A DNA stretch of 64,000 nt from Lutraria lutraria (GCA_964023205.1 OZ026844.1:12324790-12388789), one strand, 5' to 3'; positions 1 through 11,498 are shown, counted from the first letter of the stretch. The notes: generated by a model not told the origin, from the sequence alone. Program-made: numbers and translations.

Positions 1-116
1 AAATTGCATAATTTTATCACTGGAATTTCAGAAACCGTTTGATAAGTAATCTGTTTTTTATGTAAAAATGTGACGTACATTAGTTGTGTTACATATAATC
101 TAAGCTTATTCAATAC

Positions 117-239
117 CTAAACAAGAGAATTCATCTGAGGACAATTTATATCCAGATTTACAATTGCATGTTTGAGATCCTCTAACTGTCAGACACGTAT
201 GTTCACAAGCTCCATTATTTTCACTACAAGACAATCGTC
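117..239 (-). CDS. EGF-like domain exon, left gene copy
   Basis: This is a 123-bp internal exon read on the minus strand. It has an AG acceptor at 241-240, a GT donor at 116-115 and phase 1-1. It encodes one EGF-like module of about 41 residues with six cysteines spaced C-x6-C-x3-C-x8-C-x-C-x11-C; the second half reads CNCKSGYKLSSDEFSC. Such modules fold extracellularly with three disulfides. It is the last exon of the left gene copy inside the window; the remaining 3' exons lie beyond position 1. The paralogous exon at 37689-37811 has the same length and phase and nearly the same protein. The exon call is seen in the sequence; expression is not known. Confidence 0.8.
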
Positions 240-714
240 CTATAAAATAAATTTTATGCAAATACACGAAACTTCAACACGAAGGGTATTAAGATATATC
301 ATTTCTTTCATTTCGATTGATATCCAGATTTAGATTTTATGAATGAATGATACCTTAAAAGATCTAACTCTCTTTTCGTCTTTTGTTTAACGTCCTATTC
401 GACAGCTAGTGTCATTTCAAACCCGCCCCAGAGAGATGAGAGATAGATACAGGAGAACCGGTCATTTATATCCCTACTCTTTCCGAATAGTTTTTTTCTG
501 GTTCTTTATCGTGCCCGATATAAATAAAAGCACCGATACACACATTGCCCCTCTCCTGTGTTTTTCTAGGCACAGTACTTGGCTCGGAGATCTAATTAAA
601 TTTCAAGAAGGTTGTAAATAAAATTTTAAGCATATTACGACTGATTGGACTATACATGTAGTTTGTGTTGGAACGATTGGGTATCTTGTCATGAACATGT
701 TGCTTTATACTTAC
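240..714. other. Intron between EGF and six-cysteine exons
   Basis: This is AT-rich intron sequence of the left gene copy. It aligns with the right-copy intron 37812-38202, including a shared stretch around 540-700. I see no other feature. Short plus-strand ORFs here are chance. Confidence 0.5.
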
Positions 715-849
715 TGCAACCTTTACCATAACCAGCCGGTGTATAAGGCAGATGACAGTCGGTACATCGGATGTTATCAGGACTTCCATCACACGACTGC
801 TTACCACTTTTACAATGTGCGATGTAAATATGACGACATTCTACAAAAT
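715..849 (-). CDS. Six-cysteine module exon, left gene copy
   Basis: A 135-bp phase 1-1 exon with acceptor AG at 851-850 and donor GTAAGT from 714. It encodes 45 residues with six cysteines (C-x7-C-x6-C-x8-C-x2-C-x12-C) and the conserved stretch CTDCHLPYTPAGYGKGC. I do not recognise the fold; it resembles small secreted disulfide modules and always sits between the TSP1/EGF exon and the EGF exon in both gene copies. A second in-frame AG lies 9 nt downstream (GTAG before AATGT), so two acceptor choices exist. The paralogous exon in the right copy has lost the first of these acceptors. Confidence 0.7.
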
Positions 850-1032
850 CTATAAAAAAATGCTTTTATAATTTACTTCCCTTTAAACAACGAATATTCT
901 ACCTCGTAACAAATTAGGGTATAAAGACCAACTGAAAGCATTATCGCTAGGGATCCAAAATATCGCGAAAGAAATTGTCCTTCATTAAATATAAAAAGTG
1001 TTAGATATAAACATGTAAATGTAAAATATTAC

Positions 1033-1245
1033 TTGAGCAACACCTTCTCCAGGGTTTACAAGTACAATGTCCATTTATGAACGTTCCTCCATTATAGCAA
1101 AATTCATTACATGCTTCGTGATCATATTTTGTATATTTTCCATTGCATGAATATTTAACTCGCTGGCGCACACCGCCGCCACACGACTGAGTACATGGTT
1201 CCCACGAGTGCCAATCGCCATACATGTTAGGGAAAGACCAACCAT
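1033..1245 (-). CDS. TSP1 plus EGF-like exon, left gene copy
   Basis: A 213-bp phase 1-1 exon (71 codons) with acceptor tttag before 1245 and donor GTAATA after 1033. It starts with a thrombospondin type 1 signature: the tryptophan pair in DWHSWEPC, then CTQSCGGGVRQR, the CSxTCGxG-like core with its basic partner residues. It continues into a short EGF-like segment, CNEFCYNGGTFINGHCTC. TSP1 repeats bind glycosaminoglycans or protein ligands outside the cell. No exon upstream of it (higher coordinates) could be found before the Tigger insertion, so the signal peptide exon is missing or too short to see. The right-copy exon at 39505-39723 is two codons longer. Confidence 0.8.
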
Positions 1246-1500
1246 CTAAATAGAAAATAAGCAACTGCAAGAAAGCAGTATACCTCAAAAGTAAAAGGCC
1301 TTCAGAGGAACATGTGTTTCATGGTGTATTTTTGTTTTCCATAGATATGATGTTAAGCCGTTCATATCTTTACTGAGACAAAGACATGTCGATTTCTCTT
1401 CTAGTAGTGTTCTTAATCACACATAATGATTATATATATATATTAAAAAGACCTTCATCTTAGAAAGATACATGTACCTTTATATAATGAAATGTAAACT

Positions 1501-1531
1501 AGAGGGCCATGATGGCCATGTATCGCTCACC
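1501..1531 (+). repeat. Fragment of the ggccatgatggcc...tatcgctcac repeat
   Basis: The segment begins agagggccatgatggcc and ends in tatcgctcacc. It is a diverged relative of the left end of the tandem-repeat block found in elements B and C (51013 and 60533), suggesting the repeat family is dispersed. Confidence 0.4.
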
Positions 1532-1776
1532 TTGACAATGTTTACAGGTTGTGTTCCAGTTTAATGCTTATTGATAGAGGCTATTACTGTGATATTCATT
1601 TTGGAATCGGGTCAGCAATTTTGAATTCTCCATATTGCGATATATGGAAAACTAGCCCCACCCTGTACCAGTCATGCATTTTCAATCCGAAATTATTTCA
1701 AGGAATTTGGTAGATGGTCAACGGAGTAATATTTGTGTGATATCATTTTGAAACCAGAGCAGGGGAAATGATATAT

Positions 1777-1985
1777 TTATCTCAACTTGATATGAAAATA
1801 TGTATTCTGGGACAACGCTCTCTGCAGCATATCCCATACGCGTTCGATGGGATTTAGGTCAGGAGATCGAGCCCATTCGAGCAATAGTTTCCCTTTCAAG
1901 GTACTGACTGGTGTAAGTGGCCCTATGAACACGGGCATTAACGTCCATGAAAATGAGCTCCGGACCAATAGCACCTGCTATCTAT
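1777..1985 (-). pseudogene. Tc1/mariner transposase fragment, C-terminal
   Basis: The minus strand encodes ARSPDLNPIERVWDMLQRAL, the SPDLNPIExxW block that carries the last acidic residue of Tc1 transposases. The reading frame is lost further upstream, where the asparagine-rich NARVH-type stretch appears in another frame. Only about 200 bp remain and no terminal inverted repeats were found. The same fragment recurs at 42235-42410, so it was present before the segmental duplication. Confidence 0.75.
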
Positions 1986-3132
1986 CTATGAAAACTGACA
2001 GTAAAAGTTTATTCCAACTGTTTGGAATGATAGATGAAATACCTGTAAATCTTAATAATACATGTACGTTAATTTAGTTGTATCCAAATAAAATAAACTG
2101 TGAAACTAAAATGAAATAATCTGTAAGATAGCTAGTGTACGGACATTGGACGGTCGTATCGTTCAAAATTGTCTTAACAAAAGTATTCATAATGTTATTA
2201 AATCAATGACTTACTATAATTGTAATATTAAATAACTTACACACATGAGCGGAGCCTGTAAAAGCACACATATTAAGATGGACAACATTTGTCTACGAAA
2301 AAAGCACAAAATACGAGAATTTATCCAAAACATTTTTCATTTTTCTTGTTAAAGCAAATTAACATTAATTTAAACGACATCTCATGAATCAACTGAGCGT
2401 TTACATTATTGTGCGCAATACAAAATGTATACATGTATATATAAATATATACGTTGTACTTATAAATCGGATGTTAGCCAGAATATACCAGGATTAAACC
2501 AATTGAATTCATATACAGTCGAAACGCGATAGTCCGAAATGCGATAGTTCGAAAAATGCGTTAGTTCGAAATCGTTCGTCGGTCCCGGCGAATTTCCTTC
2601 TATTTTCATTATAGATTTGATGCGATAATACGAAATGCGATAGTACGAAAAATGCGAAAGTTCGAAATAAAATTGAAGTCCCCAGATACGTTTTCGTACT
2701 GTAATAAGATGCGATAGTTCGAATTGACTGCACGCTGTTTTTCACGCCTATTCAATTCATTCGATAGTTTGAAATACTTGATTTTACCTGTCTAGCATTT
2801 TGACATGTGTCATTGTTAAAAAGAAATCGTTTAGCCATAAAACTGTGAAGAACATTGTAATTGATGTAATCGATAATACTTTGTTTGATATTAATTGACA
2901 CTGAGTGCAAAAAATAACGACAAGCGTTTAAAATTTTGGCTATAAAACTTGTAAGCATGTAAGATTGTCTTCATAATTCTTTGCTATTGTAAATCAACAT
3001 CATTTATTGTTCACTACCTACCGCTCATTGTGTTTCTATCCGAAATCAACCAAGTATTTCCTAGTAATCTAGTGAAGGGCCCTATATTAATTAGGGAGGA
3101 TAACTAGATAGGAAAAGAAGATAAGAAGAAAA

Positions 3133-4761
3133 ATGTCCGAGAAATCTAGTGAAGGACCCAGTTTTACTGGGGGGATAGCTAGATCGGATTCATCAGCTAC
3201 TGGGAAGAAAGGAATAAAAAGAAAAATGGACTACAAAACTGTAGAATTTAAGTATTTAGCCTTATTAGAAGTTGAGAAGGGTGTAAAATCAAAATCACAA
3301 ATTGCCAAAGATTTGGCTATCAGTAACAGTACACTTTCAACATGGTTGAAAAACTCAACATCAATCAAACAAGGCTATGAAACTCAAGGTCCAAAACGTA
3401 AAACCTTGAAAACTGGAAAATGGGAAGAACTAGAGGTAGCTCTCTTGAAATGGTTCACTAACGCTCGTGAACAAGGTGCTGTGGTCTCTGGATCAACATT
3501 GATGTCTAAGGCAGATGAGTTTTCTGCTAAATTAGACATCACAGACTTCAGTGCGAAAAGTGGGTGGTTGACTCGCTTTAAAGACAGGCATGGTATTCTG
3601 TTTAAAAACATTTGTGGTGAATCAAAAGCTGTAAATGATAACTCAGATGCCATGACAGGATGGTTCTGTAAATTACAGGTTATAATGAAACAGTACCATC
3701 CTGATGATATTTACAATGCCGATGAAACAGGCATTTTCTATAAAATGTTACCAGACAAAACTTTAGAGTTTAAAAATTTTGATTGTCACAGTGGCAAACG
3801 CTCAAAAGAGCGAATAACTGCACTGGTATGTGCAAACATGAGTGGTACTGACAAATTGCCTCTTTTGATCATTGGAAAAGCTGGCAAACCCAGATGCTTT
3901 AAAAATGTGAACACATTGCCAACTTGTTATGATTATAACAAGAAGGCATGGATGACCTCGTCAATCTTTACATCATGGATATGTAAAGATGACAGAAAAA
4001 TGAAGCATCAGGGTAGAAAGATAGTGATGATAGTTGACAATTGTCCTGCTTGCCCGCATGTGAACGGGTTAGAGAATACTGATCTAGTGTTTTTACCCCC
4101 AAACACTACCAGTAAAACACAACCAATGGACCAAGGGTTGATTAACAACCTTAAGGTTCATTACAGGAAGAGAATAGTCTTGCGTCAAGTAAGGGCTATT
4201 GACAATAAAAAGGAATTTGTACTGACCTTACTTGATGCGATGCATTTATTGCGTCAATCGTTGGAATGTGTCACTCCCAACACCATCAGGAATTGTTATT
4301 CCCACGCAGGTTTCAGACTTGATCAAATTAGTCATTCGTCAGATGATGAAGAAGACGAATTGGACAACATACCACTGGCTAAATTAGCAGTGGTAGGAAA
4401 TAAAGTCATGTTAGGTGACTTTATTGATTTTAATGAATCCATACAAACATCAACAGCAATGACTGATGATGACATTATTACAGAAGTTAAAGAAAAAGCT
4501 TCTGAAGTTGGTACTGATGCTGACGACGACGATGATGATAAATGTTTGAATGCGGAGATTGTTCCAGTCCCAACGATCGACCAGACAATTGACTATCTTA
4601 ACAACGCTATGGTCTATTTCCAATCAAAAGAAGATACTGACAACGAAATGAATGCTTTGTATTCATTAATAAAACACGCTACCCGTGACAGAGTACAAAA
4701 CATGAACAATTACAAACAACGTTCAGTGATGGATTTCTTCCCTAGTGTGATCTGTGAATAG
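3133..4761 (+). CDS. Tigger-type transposase, 542 aa, intact
   Basis: The product should bind the element ends and catalyse cut-and-paste transposition in the nucleus. Residues about 30-80 form a CENP-B/Psq-like helix-turn-helix (KSQIAKDLAISNSTLSTWLK). Residues about 95-160 form the second, Tc5/CENP-B DNA-binding domain (ending SGWLTRFKDRHGI). The DDE catalytic core follows: first Asp in YNADETGIFYK, second in MIVDNCPACP, third in TTSKTQPMDQG, spaced as in pogo/Tigger enzymes. An acidic run (DADDDDDDK) lies near the C-terminus. The length fits the family (about 500-600 aa) and no stop or frameshift is seen. The ATG at 3133 follows an A-rich leader and precedes the first HTH, so it is the natural start. 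Confidence 0.93.
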   Translation: MSEKSSEGPSFTGGIARSDSSATGKKGIKRKMDYKTVEFKYLALLEVEKGVKSKSQIAKDLAISNSTLSTWLKNSTSIKQGYETQGPKRKTLKTGKWEELEVALLKWFTNAREQGAVVSGSTLMSKADEFSAKLDITDFSAKSGWLTRFKDRHGILFKNICGESKAVNDNSDAMTGWFCKLQVIMKQYHPDDIYNADETGIFYKMLPDKTLEFKNFDCHSGKRSKERITALVCANMSGTDKLPLLIIGKAGKPRCFKNVNTLPTCYDYNKKAWMTSSIFTSWICKDDRKMKHQGRKIVMIVDNCPACPHVNGLENTDLVFLPPNTTSKTQPMDQGLINNLKVHYRKRIVLRQVRAIDNKKEFVLTLLDAMHLLRQSLECVTPNTIRNCYSHAGFRLDQISHSSDDEEDELDNIPLAKLAVVGNKVMLGDFIDFNESIQTSTAMTDDDIITEVKEKASEVGTDADDDDDDKCLNAEIVPVPTIDQTIDYLNNAMVYFQSKEDTDNEMNALYSLIKHATRDRVQNMNNYKQRSVMDFFPSVICE

Positions 4762-4982
4762 ATATGATCATTGTAATAAAGAACTATTTAGTGAATGTGA
4801 AAGTGCTACAAGTATCTTTGTGTTAATGTGAATAGTGCTTGTGTATACACGTGTATGTCTACATAAATTGTGTGTTTATGTTTGTATATGCTTAACTTCA
4901 ATATTGTTCTGCTTGTTGTAAATATATCATGTGTGTTCTTTTGTATCATATTATCATTGTTAACTGTATAATTATATATATC

Positions 4983-4988
4983 AATAAA
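4983..4988 (+). terminator. Polyadenylation signal of the Tigger element
   Basis: AATAAA lies 222 nt after the transposase stop codon in an AT-rich 3' UTR, before the right terminal repeat. Confidence 0.5.
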
Positions 4989-5231
4989 ATAAAAAGAACA
5001 AAAAACATGAGTAGTTTTATTTCAATTAGTATGACAAGTATACATTCGTATTATTACATAAACATCACAAACGTGCAGAAATCACGCTAAACCGGACGGT
5101 GTCATATCAGATTGTTACCTTCTGGACTAAAACAGTAAGATAAACAAGAAGATGCGATAGTACGAAAAGTGCGATAGTTCGAAATTTTCGGACGTTCCCG
5201 AGGCATTTCGAACTATTGCGTTTCGACTGTA

Positions 5232-5925
5232 TTTAAAAGATATCAGCAAACGTTTATGTTTTATGTATAAAATATTTTACACATACTTCGCTAGCTCTGT
5301 TGTTGAAAGATAGTTGCTATGAGACCCGCATGCAAAACATGACGGTGAAGTATGTATGATAATTATTTGGTAATTGTATTACAAAAGTAAGTGTTGATTG
5401 CCCATGGAATAAGATCATATTCATTTATCTAAGTTGTTTTAATGTAGTACAATTGTGTAGATAATTATTACGGTCACAGGGAGCTAGCATGTTGCAGGGA
5501 TAGTATATAATGGTTCTTAAGGCCTAAAATGGCAACACGGACCAAAAATACGTTTATTATATACATGTATATATACTATATACTCATCTTAGGCCTTAAT
5601 TACCATTATGTACTATCCATGCATCGTGCTTGTCCCCTATCAGTTAACAGTAAGAAACAGTTAGAAATATGTGGCTAGTTAAACAAGTAGACATGATTTT
5701 GGAAAATACCTGTTGGTTTAATCAGGGATGCTATATTAATTACTATAGCATCTCAGGTTTAATAAAGGCTTATGTGCCTGTAGTATACATACATGTACAT
5801 ATACTGTATATATCAATTACGAATACCTACGACATATCTAACAACATATCTTAACAAATTTAATCTTATACGGTCATACTTCTCACTTCAATGGTACTTT
5901 TCATGACGCACGTGTTAACTTTTGC
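5232..5925. repeat. Segmental duplication, left copy with two empty sites
   Basis: This stretch matches 43020-43260, then 49904-50015, then 57908-58257 in order. It therefore shows the locus without the two large elements: the A insertion point corresponds to about 5480 and the B insertion point to about 5580. Similarity ends near 5925 (after cgcacgtgttaactt). No gene is seen. Confidence 0.8.
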
Positions 5926-6885
5926 TTAATAACATCAAGGACTTATATGTATGTATTTAAGTCCTTGGTAATATATAGATTGATGAAGTATTATTATTTA
6001 CAAGTTTGCCTTTTGTCCTGCTAGTATGTGTTAGCCTTTTCACTGATTCCTCTTTGGGCCACAATTGAGCGATCATCAGCCTTAACTTGTTTCTTCCTTC
6101 TGCCTGTATTGGATGAAAATCATAATTAACATAATTTGAAAAACGAAATATAGATATAGAAGCTATATACACAGATCATGAGCGAAAGATTTGATAAATA
6201 AGTAACTAAATCATGTAAGGTTGATTGCAAATATTGCAACAACATGATGGTTAATATATTGTATTAAATTCTTGTGTCATCTTAAGTCTATTTCAGTATT
6301 CTAAGTCAAAAAATCACGATACCTTTTCATTTCTTTAAACGGATTTTACTGTCTTACACATATGTTGCATGATTGCTTAGATCGCATAGAATTTGCAAAG
6401 ACCTTGCAGCTACCATATAGCTCTAATAAATGTCATACTAATTACAGTCTTCAGTTTCTCCTTTTCTCTTCTCGTCTTACTCTTTTTCTCTTTTACTTTT
6501 ATTCCTCCATTTTCTGAAGAGTTATATGCAAGTATACAACAATATACAAGGAAACACAATAAAGCATATGAAAACAAATGACAAATAGAATGGCATAATA
6601 ATCTTAATAGACAATTACGCAAGGATTCACGTCTAAATATAATTAGACAACCACACAAGCAAGCATACATGCACACACATCTAAACACATTCATGCATAA
6701 GCATTATTTACACCCATCCACATATACATCCAAACCGTACACACAAACTTACACACGTACATCAATTCATGTTTACTCATATCTACATAGCAATTTCCAC
6801 CATCAGAAAGTTACCTAGACAACGAAACAAAATAGCTAGATAATCAAGGATGGAAGTTGCTAATACATGTATGTAATTAATAATA
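5926..6885. other. Intergenic, no supported gene
   Basis: AT-rich sequence. An AG acceptor-like site near 6105 on the minus strand is followed by a short open stretch, but no compatible upstream exon was found, so no gene is called. Confidence 0.4.
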
Positions 6886-7068
6886 CAGTACAACCTCTCT
6901 AGAGCAACAACCCACGGAAAGCACAAATTCTAGCTATTGTACAGAGGTTTTGCTCTGTAAAAGTAGAACTTGAAGCAAATGGCCATTTCTGAAGTGAAAT
7001 GATTAATGATTATGTCGCTTAAGACAGGATGTTGCTCTATGAAGGGCCACTATGGAGAGATTGTACTG
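6886..7068. mobile_element. 183-bp MITE with TA duplication
   Basis: The ends are CAGTACAACCTCTC and GAGAGATTGTACTG, imperfect inverted repeats. They are flanked by TA on both sides (6884-6885 and 7069-7070). The interior has no ORF. CAGT-type ends and a TA duplication fit a non-autonomous Tc1/mariner/pogo derivative. The sub-motif acctctctagagcaacaac recurs in the intron at 15735-15915. Confidence 0.7.
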
Positions 7069-7335
7069 TACTTATCACTTACCGATAAGAGTAAAATAAT
7101 ACATGAAACTGATATTAATTATCCAACGAAGAAACACATAAGTATATAATATACAACTGTCACATACAATATACATATTAACATGCAAATCACACAATAC
7201 GTATAGGTTTAATACATTTCACAGCATACCATAATGCCATACATATTACAAACACTTGTATTTCAATAGATATAATAAACACGTGTATAAACAACTGAAC
7301 GATATGTGTGCCTGCTGTATCATTGACTTCGATCA

Positions 7336-7815
7336 TTACAATAATTTTATTGACAGTGATGTTAACGGGAACCATTTAAAGGTATCTCCATCAATAACAG
7401 TAGCTAGCTTTAACAAATGCTCGGATTGTTTGAAAGGGGACAGCACAATAAACTCCATATATGCCCTATACCCGAATTCACAAATGAGCTTATCCCACAC
7501 TTGCTCTCGTATTGACACATTTTTCTCGCAGAAACTGATCAAGTGTACAATAATACTTTCAGTTGCACAATCGCACTTTTTAAATATGCATATAAAGTTC
7601 TTCGAAACGAAGCGCACAATCAGCGACATAATTTTAAGACATACGGGAGATAACCGGGGATTATGTCTTGATAATGACCACAATGTACACGGTTGGTCTC
7701 CTCTTAAAATTGGTTGAAGAAATGGCCACTTAGTTATAACATCATTCAGCATTTCAGTTAGCTGTTTTGATAAAACATTGTCACGTTTTCTTCTAAAGCC
7801 ACATAACTGTTGCAA
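7336..7815 (-). pseudogene. LINE ORF2 C-terminal fragment
   Basis: A 159-codon open stretch whose middle (CDCATESIIVHLISFCEK followed by a Trp- and Leu-rich tail) resembles the Cys/His segment after the reverse transcriptase in non-LTR retrotransposon ORF2. No reverse transcriptase motif or 5' part is nearby. Its beginning overlaps the left arm of the inverted repeat at 7784-8037, so it is a truncated piece, not a gene. The family assignment is by pattern only. Confidence 0.4.
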
Positions 7816-8037
7816 CTCCTTACATAAAGGGCTACCTCCGGTTTAGAATTTTGTCCCTAAAGGCCCCCTACCGTTTTCTAAAATTTTCTTGTGAAAATAA
7901 CGTTCATTTTCATAACACTGTCAAACGGTTTGGACAAGAAAAGCAAAAAGTAGAGGGCCTACATTGACATAAATCTGAACCTGAGGTAGCCCTTTATGTA
8001 AGGAGTTGCAATAGTTACGTGGCTTTAGAAGAAAACG
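7784..8037. repeat. Inverted repeat with about 60-bp arms
   Basis: The arm at 7784-7844 (cgttttcttctaaagccaca...) and the arm at 7978-8037 are reverse complements with only a few mismatches, separated by about 130 bp. It may be a foldback MITE or a local inverted duplication. No convincing target duplication is visible. Confidence 0.75.
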
Positions 8038-8292
8038 AAAAATAATGCACTAACGTGATGTTTTCCTATAGTTTAATTGACAGAAAACGCTCTTGTAACG
8101 ATAACATTATGACGTCACTAGGTCACGTGGATTCCCAACACTGCTACATGTTAGCTGGCATGTGTCATAACGAGAGCAGAACACAATTATAAGATATGCA
8201 TAGCTGCACATTATGTTTCATGATCTAGCTACTGTCACTTCAATTCGGCTAGGAATATATTAGGTGGTGTTCTTTTATGTCCAGACATATAC

Positions 8293-8417
8293 CACAGGAG
8301 CCTGTTATTCAATCAAAAAAAAATATACTTAATAAAAAATTACCTACGTATAGAAAAAATTATAGGTAATTCTTTATTGAGTATAATTTTTTTTGGATTG
8401 AATAACAGGCTCCTGTG
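8293..8417. repeat. Palindromic hairpin, about 52-bp arms
   Basis: The arms 8293-8344 and 8364-8417 pair almost perfectly (caggagcctgttattcaatc at the outer end), with a 19-nt loop. No ORF. It could be a short foldback element. Confidence 0.8.
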
Positions 8418-8710
8418 CATTTACTATACATGTAAAGGCCTAGTATACGTCTTTGTCGTATCACTGCGTATTCTTTTAAGACAGTTGGTAATATCCGGAA
8501 TCGTATAGGCCTATCTGTTATATAAAATCTGCCTATGGCGCTGAGAACTATCGTTACTGACAAAAGCACATGAATGATACAGAATTTAATGGGGCTGTTC
8601 AGCTACTTCATTTATAACAGACCTATATAGTAGCCTCCAGAAAAAGCCACAGGCATCTTTTATTCTAAAGTTCGGTCCGTTGAAACACCCCAATACACCC
8701 CAATAACGCT

Positions 8711-9482
8711 GAAACACCCAAATACACCCCAATAACTCTTAAATCACACAAATACAACTCAATAATAATCAAATTAAACTTTTATAGAATGAAATAATGT
8801 ATCTAAAAACAAACGTAATCCTATTTTATGCAAGAAAAATATGAATTAAGATTTATAAGTTTGATATTTGTGGCTTAATTACTGTATGCCCCATATTCGT
8901 GAATATGAACAAAAGTTCACCAATAGTAACCATATTTTCCTTATCTTTGAGAATTTTCCATTTTTTTCTAAACTAGTGATCAAGATTTAAGAACATAAAA
9001 TGATACTGATTACAAAAACGTTGATTTTTGTTCAGTTATCATACACACCCCAATAACTCTTAAAACACCCCAATACACCCAAATAACTCTAAAAACACCA
9101 GTGACCACCAAACTCAATACACCCCAATAACTCTTAACCCATTACACACAAAATACCTATTTCAATGTTTTATTTTCAACCAAATAATCATTCTAAACGT
9201 TCAGTACACATCCTTCGTCTATTTGTTTACATTCATTTTGTATTTATGAGTATTTGATATAAAAATTAATTGATGGTTGATACTGAATTTCTGTATGCAC
9301 GCATTCATATAACATCTCAAACTTAACAATTTTATTTCACATCTTATCTTGCGTAAAATACTTTTAGAATCTGCATTTGTTTTTATATATACAAAATGTA
9401 TATAGTTTCATCAAATATAAAGTTGAATTTTATTATTATTGAGTTGTATTTGGGTGATTTGAGAGTTATTGGTGTGTTTCAC
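8711..9482. mobile_element. Foldback/MITE-like element of about 770 bp
   Basis: The arm at 8711-8785 is the reverse complement of 9405-9482 over about 75 bp, including aaatacaactcaataataat. The arms are rich in aacaccccaataactctt units, which also occur at 8681-8720 and 9048-9130 as loose direct repeats. No ORF is present. Target duplications were not resolved. Confidence 0.55.
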
Positions 9483-10931
9483 TATCCAGGGTATTTTTAG
9501 TGACTACTGAAAAGATATGGCTGACAAGGTGCTCTTTCCGATACATTTACTACTTAGGGTTTGTTGTAACATCAACTGTTCAAAATGGTAGGAGTATATT
9601 TTTTTTTATTTTTCTCAACATTGTGAAGTAAAAACTTTATATTTGTTTGTATCAACGTCAGACATCGTCTAGAAACAATAATATCATTTATTGGATGCTG
9701 GAATGCAGTCATTTGAATGAACTAAATGTGTTATATTTGATGTATAGTAAGTGACATAAGTCAGATAAGTGACATATTTCGGATATTAACTTAAAATGTC
9801 TTTGGACAAGGACTTATATACATATTTGGATAAGCGCACTTGTCTCATTTTTCTGAGTACGACATTTTCTGTATAAGATAATCTCATTACTAAAAACAAA
9901 CATTTATTACAATAAGTTCCAAATGTGTTTTCCATTCAATATAGAAGTGATTAACTTTATTTATATAATTTCTGTCGTTTGATTTACGAATTAGACGGAA
10001 ATTGATTTCCCATGGTTCATAAAGCTCCGATAGGTGTCGCTAGTGTTGAAATTCAGAAAATTTCGTGCGTTTATAGTCAAGGTATAAATCCATTCAGCCT
10101 AGGGTAACTGACTGGTAAAGACGTTTAAATTTGACAAACCGGTTATTACATGTACTAGTTCACAGTCATGTAGTATAGTGTCACACGTGGACGACTTAGA
10201 TTTACACAACATTGATAATGGACACATGCGGTGAATTAGAAAAACGGAAAAGAAAGACATTAAATGGGCGTTTGCCGAAAACCGAATATGACACGAGTTT
10301 CGTATATCGAAGGCTCATTGTAGAGCCCGTAAGAAAAAGAAGCTCATGGTCGTGTCAAGACGTGGTCATTGGAACTGGAAACATGTATAGCGGGAGAATA
10401 CAGAAGTTGGGAAACACACGAGGTTGAACCCCTACGCCTATGGACAGACGAAACACCTTAGATGCGACATTATTTAAACAGAGACAGTAAACCTGATATA
10501 CCTGTAAAGAAGTGAGAACGTCCCAGTTCCAAGTGGAATACACACAGATTATCCAGATGACTTTTAGAGATGAGTATTTAGATTATTCTTATTTTAGAAA
10601 TGACAATTTCGATAATGATAGATTTACTGATAACTATTTTGTTTACGAACAGGTCTGGAAGACACCATTGTAAAATAGATTACCAGAAATTTGGAATAAG
10701 AAAGTCAATTTATTTAGATACAACTAAAATGTTTACTTCTACTCATGGTGGTTAATCAGTCATCAGTATCCATAAGTATAAACTGTTAAAAAAAACAACG
10801 CTTGTTTTTAGATTTATGTTTTGGGATTGCATGTTCCTGTAATAATAAGAGTATGTATAGAACGAAATCGAACAAGATTTGTTGGATTCATTCTGACTTA
10901 TCCCTGAAATTGATAAACAATTTAGGTTCCT
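9483..10931. other. No supported gene
   Basis: AT-rich sequence with scattered short ORFs. One plus-strand ORF at 10212-10427 is open for 71 codons but shows no recognisable domain and no splice context I can support; it may be an upstream part of the decayed element that follows. Confidence 0.4.
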
Positions 10932-11352
10932 GTGCAAGAACTTGAATGGCTAGGTGCTTACCTTAACAAGAAGAAATTTACTACATGTTATTTTACCACT
11001 CAGGTCGGGACAGATAATGCCTTATTAAATTTAAGTCAGATTAAACATAAATCATGGGTTCAGGTCTGGACATTAGCGAGTTTTATTGGTCAGGTTAATT
11101 CTAGTATGAATATTGAGATCAGTCCTGTTTCACAGATTATGATTAGATATCTAAGCATTGGTGCATTACAAGCCAATAACTGGATTTATTATAATCAAAT
11201 TGTCTCATTCTAGTATGCAGTAGTTAGGTGTCTCCATTCCACAGGGGTTTGCTTTAAGATTGTTTACAGTGATGCTTCAGCTAAGCATATTTTACGGGCT
11301 ATGAAGTCGATATTTTAAATGGGGTTTCCCATGGTGTTTGGATGTCAGAGGA

Positions 11353-11421
11353 GAGTGTTCGATCCTCATGGAGAGAACTGTGTGCTGTGTAACGATCCTC
11401 ATGGAGAGAACTGTGTGCTGT
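11353..11421 (+). repeat. Direct duplication of about 34 bp
   Basis: The unit cgatcctcatggagagaact... is repeated back to back inside the RNase H-like part of the remnant. It adds to the breakage of that reading frame. Confidence 0.75.
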
Positions 11422-11437
11422 GTATAGAGTACTAAGA

Positions 11438-11498
11438 TATATGTATATGTGTTATATGTGTGTATGTATATGTAAGTATGTATGTGTGTGTGTGTGTA
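11438..11498 (+). repeat. GT-rich microsatellite
   Basis: An impure run of tatgtgtgtatg-type units interrupts the DIRS-like remnant. Confidence 0.7.

Larger units (their letters stand above)
2516..5229 (+). mobile_element. Tigger/pogo DNA transposon, apparently complete
   Basis: A 2,714-bp element bounded by inverted repeats starting CAGTCGAAACGC (2516) and ending GCGTTTCGACTG (5229), flanked by TA at 2514-2515 and 5230-5231, the target duplication of Tc1/mariner/pogo transposons. The motif GCGATAGTNCGAA is repeated several times inside both ends (2530-2730 and 5153-5185), in the position of transposase-binding repeats. It holds one intact transposase ORF and an AATAAA signal. The paralogous empty site near 43015-43025 lacks the element, confirming both ends by comparison. 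Whether it still moves cannot be told from one copy. Confidence 0.93.

Noticed and set aside
6000..6110. Terminal exon of another membrane-protein copy
   Set aside because: An AG and a short open basic stretch exist, but no transmembrane exon with a matching donor was found upstream on the minus strand.
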